64,000 bases of DNA from Candidatus Gallimonas merdae (lineage in GTDB: Bacteria; Bacillota; Clostridia; Christensenellales; Borkfalkiaceae). The number at the start of each line of letters is the position of its first letter. The first letter of the stretch is position 1. The notes beneath the pieces are model-generated. The model worked only from the letters and a program-made list of their open reading frames with translations. It did not search any database and was not told the DNA's origin. Both the position numbers and the translations under genes were made by a program. This document shows positions 58,241 to 64,000 of the stretch, piece by piece. The stretch covers positions 43,470 to 107,469 of the forward strand of contig CAJFRT010000010.1 of assembly GCA_904419525.1 (NCBI GenBank), in the 5' to 3' direction.

Positions 58241-61186
58241 TTATGATATCTCATCCGTCATCAACCGGAGCGTCTTGATCTCAAACGGTGAAAAAGCAAC
58301 CGCGATCTCCTTCCCGGAACCGAGATCCTTTTCCACATCCTCCAGCATGTTACATTCAAAAACATGATACCGTTCCGAAAAAACAAGGACCGCCTGCGTA
58401 TAGGTACGCGTGCACTCATACAGTCGGAGCACGATCCCCTTTCCGCGCTCGGAAAATTTTACCGTCTCGCACAGAATATTCGGTGAAGAAAGGGTCACGA
58501 GCGGGCTGACGGGCCTGTACGAAGTGAGAACGGGAGGAACATTCAGGCGTTCGGCAGGCTGTACCACCTGTTCCGCGCCAAAGCCGCCGCGGTGCAGCAC
58601 AAGCGCATACCTGAAATACATTCTGCCCGTACCGCCCGACGGATCGGGGTGCGTAGCCGTCTTGGCAAGCGTAAGAGAAAGCGTGCCGCCCTCACAGGCG
58701 CAGCCGTACTTGCCGTCGTTGAGCAGCGCAAGACCGTAGTCATTCTCGGAAAGATCGCTCCACTTATGATTACAAACCTCAAATTGCGCCTGCGTTTCGG
58801 AGGTATTGTGAAAGGTCGGATGTTCGATATAGCCGAACTGTGTGGAGTTGCGCACCGTCGGCGCGAACAGATTTGTGGGAAAATATGCACGCACAAGGGC
58901 GTGTTTATCGCACAGATCAAGGCGACATTCAAAATCGATGCGTGCCTCAAAAGGGCTGAACACCGTGTCGACGATCAGTTCGTTCCCTTCGCCGAAGGGA
59001 TAGACGGAACGGATGCGAAGTTCGCAGCTTCCGCAACTGACCACCCGGCTCGAAGCCGCCTGCAGCACATGCTCCTTGAGCACATAGTCGGCATCGATAT
59101 CCCAGTTATCCCATTGATAGGGAACACATTCGCTTACGCGTATTTCATTGAGGATCCCCGCCGCATATTCTCTTCCGCCATAGATAAGAGAAGTGAGACC
59201 GCCGTCCGCAAAAACTGCCTGCAAATAGGGTGTTCGGATAACGCCGCCCTTCCAGACGACCTCCCCTGCAGACGCACCGACGGGCGCTCCCCCTCCGAAA
59301 GCAGGGAATCTCCAGCGAGATACGCAGTGTTCCCTTCCGTCGATATCGGAATAGCGCTGCCCTTCGCCGCTCTCCAGCGTCTCTTCCCGGGCAAACGATA
59401 GCGTATTGTAATAGTGCCGTTCCCCTTCGCCTGCGCAGAGCGCGCGGAGTCTTTCCAATGCCTGCGTATTCTGCGAAACGGCAAGCGCGTTCACTTCTGC
59501 GATCGCCGTCCCGGGAAGAATATCATGGAACTGATTGAGCATCAGCGTATCATAGCACGCATCCGTCACCTTTTTCCACGCCCGCTTTCCCGCCGCCACG
59601 CTGATGTATTCCGCATCGCGCAGCGCGATCTCGAGCTTGCGGTTGAGCTGTTTGATCGCATGGTGCATGGTGAGCGTGCCGCGGTGCAATTCCAGATACA
59701 GTTCACCGTACCAGGTGGGCAGCGCCTGCCCTTCCAGCCGCTTCATGAACGCGGAAACCGTGGTGTGCTCCACCTGCGCCCACGGGAACACTTCCTGCGT
59801 ACGGAAGGCGCGCGCGACCATCTCCTCGGACGGGCCTCCGCCGCCGTCGCCGTAGCCGTAGGCAATGAGCATCATATCGTTGAGATACTTCTGTTTTTTA
59901 TTCTCCATCCGCCGCGCGAGCGCCGCCGGATCGGCATCGCTCTGGATGGTATTGAAGTGCGCAAGGACTCTGCTGCCGTCCATCCCCTGCCAGATAAAAC
60001 TGTCATAGGGAAACTTGTTGGTATCGTTCCAGTCAAGCTTGGTCGTCAGAAAGTATTTTACGCCGCATTTTTGCATGATCTGCGGCAGCGCTGCACTGTA
60101 GCCGAAAGTATCGGGCAGCCAGAAGGTGTCCGCCTCATAGCCGAAATATTCCCGCAAAAACAGCTTCCCCCTGACAAACTGCCTGACGAGCGCTTCCGCT
60201 CCCGTCAGGTTGCAGTCACATTCCACCCATGTTGCGCCGTTTGGCTCAAAACGTCCCGCACGCACGAGCGCGGCGATCTCCTCAAATAGAGCGGGGTGGT
60301 CCGTACGAAACCAATCGTAATAGAGTACGGATGACATGATGAACCGATATCCGGGATGCCGCTTGAGAAGCGTGACCGCATTCGCCGCCGTGCGTACCGC
60401 TTTGCGGCGCGTCTCCTCTACCGTCCACAACCATGCCGTATCCAGATGGCTGTGTCCCACAAGCCCTATATATGGTCTGTGCCCGCAGGGGGACAGCGTA
60501 CGGAAAAAACGATCGAATATCTCGTTTGCCGCTCCGATCGACTGCGGATTCGGCTCGCTCTGCAGCATGGAAAGAATTGCGAACAGTTCCTCATAGACGG
60601 GATACTGCGCATATTGCAGCCAATCCTCTTCCGGACAGGAATCAAACAGCTCATTGAAAATCTTCAGGTTGTCAAAAAAGAGACGCAGGTCTTCCCGCAT
60701 CGTGACCAAAAATGTTCCGCGGTAAACGCGCGTCTTTTCGACTGTCTGCAATGCAAACGTATGGGGCTGCGAATAAGGTTGGGTGCCCGCGATCGTATGC
60801 GAAGCGTACGCTTCGATAACGATCTTTGTGCCCTCCGGTACGTTTTCAAGCAGCAGATACCGGTGTACGCGCGAAGCGGGATCGTCCGAATTGCGCACAT
60901 GATCGAACATCCCGTAAGGGACACCGCCCACGCTCACCAGGCTTTCCACTCCGCCGTTGTCGCTTTCCAACCAGACCTTTTCAAAAAAGGCAGGCATCCG
61001 CAACGAAAAACGCGCACAGGTAAATTCTCCGCCCCATTCGTCGCCGATGCACATCTGCCGTTCCGACGTATCCGTTTGGCAAAAAACGGGCAATTCCGTC
61101 CTGGAACGCACAAGCCACGGTTCATATACGACGTTCAGCCGCCTGACCTTGGCAATGAGCCGCTCGAATTGTTTGCGATTGACCAT
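58241..61186 (-). CDS. GH38 alpha-mannosidase
   Basis: The 981-residue cytoplasmic enzyme has the zinc site LVGHSHLDTAWLWTVEETRR (His and Asp ligands, ~255-275), the nucleophile Asp in DTFWLPDTFGYSAALPQIM (~358) and a further zinc His in the central domain. The mannosidase middle helical domain and C-terminal beta domains follow. Lack of a signal peptide suggests that it acts on imported mannosyl-oligosaccharides. It is the third gene after GH84 and RpiR. Confidence 0.93.
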   Translation of the reverse strand: MVNRKQFERLIAKVRRLNVVYEPWLVRSRTELPVFCQTDTSERQMCIGDEWGGEFTCARFSLRMPAFFEKVWLESDNGGVESLVSVGGVPYGMFDHVRNSDDPASRVHRYLLLENVPEGTKIVIEAYASHTIAGTQPYSQPHTFALQTVEKTRVYRGTFLVTMREDLRLFFDNLKIFNELFDSCPEEDWLQYAQYPVYEELFAILSMLQSEPNPQSIGAANEIFDRFFRTLSPCGHRPYIGLVGHSHLDTAWLWTVEETRRKAVRTAANAVTLLKRHPGYRFIMSSVLYYDWFRTDHPALFEEIAALVRAGRFEPNGATWVECDCNLTGAEALVRQFVRGKLFLREYFGYEADTFWLPDTFGYSAALPQIMQKCGVKYFLTTKLDWNDTNKFPYDSFIWQGMDGSRVLAHFNTIQSDADPAALARRMENKKQKYLNDMMLIAYGYGDGGGGPSEEMVARAFRTQEVFPWAQVEHTTVSAFMKRLEGQALPTWYGELYLELHRGTLTMHHAIKQLNRKLEIALRDAEYISVAAGKRAWKKVTDACYDTLMLNQFHDILPGTAIAEVNALAVSQNTQALERLRALCAGEGERHYYNTLSFAREETLESGEGQRYSDIDGREHCVSRWRFPAFGGGAPVGASAGEVVWKGGVIRTPYLQAVFADGGLTSLIYGGREYAAGILNEIRVSECVPYQWDNWDIDADYVLKEHVLQAASSRVVSCGSCELRIRSVYPFGEGNELIVDTVFSPFEARIDFECRLDLCDKHALVRAYFPTNLFAPTVRNSTQFGYIEHPTFHNTSETQAQFEVCNHKWSDLSENDYGLALLNDGKYGCACEGGTLSLTLAKTATHPDPSGGTGRMYFRYALVLHRGGFGAEQVVQPAERLNVPPVLTSYRPVSPLVTLSSPNILCETVKFSERGKGIVLRLYECTRTYTQAVLVFSERYHVFECNMLEDVEKDLGSGKEIAVAFSPFEIKTLRLMTDEIS

Positions 61187-61208
61187 AGTCCCTCCCGTTC
61201 ATCTGCGT

Positions 61209-62027
61209 TCAGAGCGCTTTATCGGCAACAGCATCCGACGCACGGAAACGCATTTCGGCAGCATCGCCGCCCAACACCTCATAGACGGCGGTGCACAACA
61301 CATCCGCAACATACGCCTGCGTGACGGTACCGATCAGCGACCCGCCCTCATTCGCCGCTTCCTTCTTGCTTGAAAGCAGTACCCAATCGGCATACTTGAC
61401 AAGCGGAGATTTATCATAGTTGGTAATGACAAGCACAGGCACGTTGCGCTTTTTTGCAATTTCCGCGAGGCTTAAGATATCCTTGGTGCTGCCCGATATA
61501 CTGATGAGTATGAGAAAATCATGTTCGTTGAGATTGGCAACGGCGATCGACTGGATATGCGGGTCGGAGGACGCATCCACACTGATCCCCGCGCGCAGCA
61601 ACCGATAGCGCACGGCAAGCGAGGCGATGGAGGAATTGCCGACGGCAAACACACAGATCTTGCCCGCCTGAACCATCCTGCGAGCGATCCCCAGGCACAC
61701 CTCGTGATCGATCTGTTTGCTTGTTTCGGTAATGGCATCGATCATGTCCTCCGCGATCTGCTGGGGGCGGCTGTGCGTATCCTTCGGCTCCGAGCCAAGC
61801 TCCTGGCTCAAACTCAACTTAAAATCCTGGAAACCTTTATACCCGAGTTTGCGGCAGAAACGCACGATGGTCGCCTCCGCCACATCGACAAGTCCGGAAA
61901 GCTCCGTGATCGAAAGATAGATAAGCACATTCTTGTCGATCCGTCTGATCTCCTCGATGAGCTTACGCTCCGCCTTTGTCGCCATCGGGCGAACAGATTC
62001 CATTCTGTCAAATACTTTTCCGACCAT
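61209..62027 (-). CDS. RpiR-family transcriptional regulator
   Basis: The 272 residues have the RpiR N-terminal HTH (LVDVAEATIVRFCRKLGYKG, then FQDFKLSLSQELG) and a C-terminal SIS sugar-phosphate domain (VFAVGNSSIASLAVRYRLLR, ISISGSTKDILSLAE). The SD AGGAGA precedes ATG at 62027. Sugar phosphates such as ManNAc-6-P or GlcNAc-6-P are the usual ligands of such MurR-like proteins. It lies between the two glycosidase genes and probably controls TGAAA-N5-TTTCA sites. Confidence 0.92.
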   Translation of the reverse strand: MVGKVFDRMESVRPMATKAERKLIEEIRRIDKNVLIYLSITELSGLVDVAEATIVRFCRKLGYKGFQDFKLSLSQELGSEPKDTHSRPQQIAEDMIDAITETSKQIDHEVCLGIARRMVQAGKICVFAVGNSSIASLAVRYRLLRAGISVDASSDPHIQSIAVANLNEHDFLILISISGSTKDILSLAEIAKKRNVPVLVITNYDKSPLVKYADWVLLSSKKEAANEGGSLIGTVTQAYVADVLCTAVYEVLGGDAAEMRFRASDAVADKAL

Positions 62028-62042
62028 ATTGCTTTCTCCTGA

Positions 62043-63569
62043 TTATCTGCGTTCGGTATCCCAGAAAACTTCGCGCTCCGGCACGGTGATGTCCCTGCCC
62101 GTCCGCTCCTTTACATATTCCAGAATACTCTGATCTGCCCTGCGATAGGCGCACGAACACATGGCGGAAAGAATTCCGTCGATTTCAGCGCCGCTGCGCA
62201 GCGCACGGTAGAGTCTGCACTCTTCCAGCACATAGTTAAAAAGATCGCGCCATTCCAGCGACAGTTCTTTGCGGCAGTGCGCACGAACGCGTAAAACGGC
62301 ACGCTCTGCCTGCACATACCAACCATCCAGATAAGCCCAATCTTCCCGCTCAAACGCCGCTTTCAGCGAGGGATAAGTACGCATGACCGTAGAGCGGTTC
62401 AGTCCGGCAAAAAAATAATCCTCCTCCGCAACGCCCAAGTGTTCCCGCACAGCACGGCGGTACGCCCCTTCCTCGTCGTACATTTCCACATTCCACATCC
62501 ACTCCGCCATCGCCGAAAGCGCAAATTTACTGCTCTCCCAAAGGGCAGACGGATTGGCAATGCAGCCTGTATGATAGGCAGCGATCGTGCGCGTGCGGTT
62601 GCATACGGCGTCCAGATAGATGCGGCTCTTGGGCTGAAAGTCGTTGACGGGATAATTGTCCCAAAGCACAAGCGGGCGGCGGAATGCTTTCCTGGCAGCA
62701 ATGCAGTCCCGTTCCGGAATGGCTTCCGCCACACAGTTATAGCCCGTCCAGATGACGCAGATATCCCGGTCAAGATACTTCCTGACAGCACGGCGATAAG
62801 GCGTGTCCGTATTCTGGGCATAGTCTGTGGGGCAGAAGATGAGACTGCCCGTATGCCGCAGCTTTGCGTTGAGAATGTTTGCCACATGACAGTGTGCCTG
62901 CGCCGCGCAGGAAAACTGCCGCGCATCCTGCGGAGAAAGCTCTGCGCAAATATCGTCAAACAGAACGGCAAAACGATCCACGCCCAGCGCTGCCACCTGC
63001 TCATACTTTTTCAGCAGAAGATCATAGTCCTCCTCCGCACTGAAGCGAAAGTCCTTTCCGGGAGAAAGACAATAATAGAACCCGATCTCTTTGTCTCGCG
63101 CGCAGCGCACAAGCGCCGCGATCTGATCTAGCCAAGTCTGCGGATAGGGTTCCCGCCAGAGATCGCGATGATATGCGTCGTCCTTCGGCGCATAAAAATA
63201 GGCGTTCATCCGGTGACGATAAAGAAAATCGATGACATCATGCCGCTTTTCCCACGCATACGGTTCCCCATAAAAGCCCTCGATGATGCCGCGCAACGCA
63301 AAGGAAGGATGGTCTTCCACCTCCGCCACCAGAGTCCCCTCTTTTCCCGTCAGCCGTGCGAGCGCTTCATCGGCATACCGCTCCCCGCGGGCATTGCTGC
63401 ACGAAATTTCCGCCCTTCCGCTTGCTGTGACGCACAGCCGGAACCCGTCCTCCGGAATGCGATCGTCTTTGCAGACGCAGCGTTCCACAACCGTCGTATA
63501 GTTGTTTCGCGTGATCAATTCTCTGAATCGCCAATGTCGCGCGGCGTTTTCTTCAAGCCGATTTGCCAT
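62043..63569 (-). CDS. GH84 beta-N-acetylglucosaminidase
   Basis: The 508-residue protein starts MANRLEENAARHWRF, with no signal peptide. A short N-terminal domain is followed by the GH84 barrel: RGIIEGFYGEPYAWEKRHD (~93-111), NAYFYAPKDDAYHRDLWRE, and the catalytic Asp pair in FAVLFDDI (Asp205, Asp206). GH84 enzymes use substrate-assisted catalysis on terminal beta-GlcNAc. It is first in the operon. Domains often attached in secreted GH84 proteins are absent. Confidence 0.9.
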   Translation of the reverse strand: MANRLEENAARHWRFRELITRNNYTTVVERCVCKDDRIPEDGFRLCVTASGRAEISCSNARGERYADEALARLTGKEGTLVAEVEDHPSFALRGIIEGFYGEPYAWEKRHDVIDFLYRHRMNAYFYAPKDDAYHRDLWREPYPQTWLDQIAALVRCARDKEIGFYYCLSPGKDFRFSAEEDYDLLLKKYEQVAALGVDRFAVLFDDICAELSPQDARQFSCAAQAHCHVANILNAKLRHTGSLIFCPTDYAQNTDTPYRRAVRKYLDRDICVIWTGYNCVAEAIPERDCIAARKAFRRPLVLWDNYPVNDFQPKSRIYLDAVCNRTRTIAAYHTGCIANPSALWESSKFALSAMAEWMWNVEMYDEEGAYRRAVREHLGVAEEDYFFAGLNRSTVMRTYPSLKAAFEREDWAYLDGWYVQAERAVLRVRAHCRKELSLEWRDLFNYVLEECRLYRALRSGAEIDGILSAMCSCAYRRADQSILEYVKERTGRDITVPEREVFWDTERR

Positions 63570-63596
63570 TTTAGTTTTTCTTCTTGCAACCTTTTT

Positions 63597-63619
63597 ATAA
63601 TGAAATTTTTTTTCATTAT
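63597..63619. promoter_or_regulatory. RpiR operator candidate at the GH84 promoter
   Basis: ATAATGAAA-TTTTT-TTTCATTAT, a 23-bp palindrome that overlaps the -10 box. Its core TGAAA-N5-TTTCA also occurs upstream of nanE. Confidence 0.6.
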
Positions 63620-63643
63620 ATCATATAACGGTAATTCTGGCAA
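63615..63643 (-). promoter_or_regulatory. Promoter of the GH84-rpiR-GH38 operon
   Basis: TTGCCA (63638-63643), 17 bp and TATAAT (63615-63620) on the minus strand. Confidence 0.8.
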
Positions 63644-63837
63644 GTCTTTTTCAAAAAATATACCATACCGTCCCGAAATACTTCTGCCGCCGCTCGAAAA
63701 CAGCGCGCCATGAATATACCATGCCGCAATTCTATGAACCGCTCTGTCGTCTTTTATACCACGCCGTTCTTTCCTGCGGGGATTCTTGATATTCGCCTGT
63801 GCGGCCTCTTTGGGGCGATGCCGCACTGGCTTCTCGT
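63644..63837. other. Intergenic stretch without recognised gene
   Basis: Only a 148-codon frame on the minus strand runs through it. That frame also crosses the large terminator and the GH84 promoter, so it is not believed. Nothing else stands out. Confidence 0.4.
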
Positions 63838-63913
63838 AAAAAAAGGGCCTGCGCAATGCTATGCACCCCAAAAGTCTGTCCAACTTTTGGGGTGCATAGC
63901 AAAGCCGAGGCCC
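63838..63913 (-). terminator. Large stem-loop terminator at right end
   Basis: TGCTATGCACCCCAAAAGT (63857-63875) pairs perfectly over 19 bp with 63883-63901 across a 7-nt loop. An outer GGGCCT/AGGCCC clamp (63845-63850, 63908-63913) and a T-run on the minus strand follow. It should end a leftward gene entering from beyond the window. Confidence 0.7.
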
Positions 63914-63957
63914 GTTTTCAAAAATTCGCCGTATTCTTTCCCTTGCTTCTTCTCCCC

Positions 63958-64000
63958 TCATTTTCCAAATCTCTCATCCCATTTCAAGTTGTCTTTCCGT
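63958..64000 (-). CDS. Possible C-terminus of a gene beyond the right edge
   Basis: The minus strand reads RKDNLKWDERFGK and a TGA stop, followed about 45 bp later by the large terminator. The placement before a terminator supports a real gene end, but 13 codons are too few to name it. Confidence 0.3.
   Translation of the reverse strand, partial: RKDNLKWDERFGK

Noticed and set aside
63515..63961. 148-codon minus-strand frame at the right end
   Set aside because: It crosses a 19-bp perfect terminator stem with T-run, the GH84 promoter and operator, and the first codons of GH84. Composition is not protein-like.

Overview
The window looks like a chromosomal segment of a strictly anaerobic, moderately GC-rich member of the Clostridia (Firmicutes), probably a gut glycan forager. 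This rests on the FeoA/FeoA/FeoB iron(II) importer with its Cys-rich partner, a homocitrate-synthase-like enzyme that best fits the clostridial (Re)-citrate synthase type, a lysine riboswitch ahead of asd-dapA-dapB, Shine-Dalgarno sites of the AGGAGG type, many textbook TTGACA/TATAAT promoters, and ABC importers of the Lpl type without their own ATPase. No rRNA or CRISPR array is present.

Layout. (1) 1-19.2 kb is ordinary core genome: YitT-type and other small membrane proteins, the citrate-synthase-like gene, the feo operon with two palindromic operator candidates at its promoter, a GNAT enzyme, a GH13 enzyme, an M18 aminopeptidase, an operon with a DUF624-like membrane protein, a methyltransferase, Hsp33 and two helical-repeat proteins, and the lysine operon. 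(2) A tRNA-Ser(CGA) gene at 19.22 kb is an integration hotspot. A complete mini-element of about 2.45 kb (tyrosine integrase, HUH replication initiator, XRE repressor) sits between two identical 59-bp copies of the tRNA 3' end. (3) 21.77-37.7 kb is a composite accessory island, clearly AT-richer over the defence genes. It carries a two-gene candidate defence module (HEPN-SNF2 helicase plus sacsin-type GHKL ATPase), a second HUH Rep whose reading frame breaks at an A AAA AAG heptamer, a large serine recombinase preceded by a long inverted repeat, a phosphoribosyltransferase/DprA/HAD operon whose HAD gene is cut by a deletion junction, and two copies of an unusual module (terminator, inverted repeat enclosing a second terminator, HTH regulator, terminator). 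(4) 37.77-63.57 kb is a three-transcript amino-sugar/mannose utilisation locus.

How the sugar locus fits together: GH84 beta-N-acetylglucosaminidase, GH38 alpha-mannosidase and an RpiR regulator form one operon. NanE, a DUF4127 protein, three large exported proteins (GHL10-type hydrolase, repeat lipoprotein, phosphodiester glycosidase), a solute-binding protein, two permeases, a ROK kinase and an FAD enzyme form a second transcript of about 15.5 kb. PfkB kinase, mannose-6-phosphate isomerase, NagB, a ROK kinase and a PIG-L deacetylase form a third. Together they could take GlcNAc, ManNAc and mannose to fructose-6-phosphate, with the PIG-L enzyme standing in for the absent NagA. Two of the three promoters share a TGAAA-N5-TTTCA palindrome, a likely RpiR operator.

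The strongest candidates for undescribed biology are the sacsin/HEPN-SNF2 pair, the PRTase-DprA-HAD operon, and the duplicated structured RNA/regulator module that flanks the defence genes.
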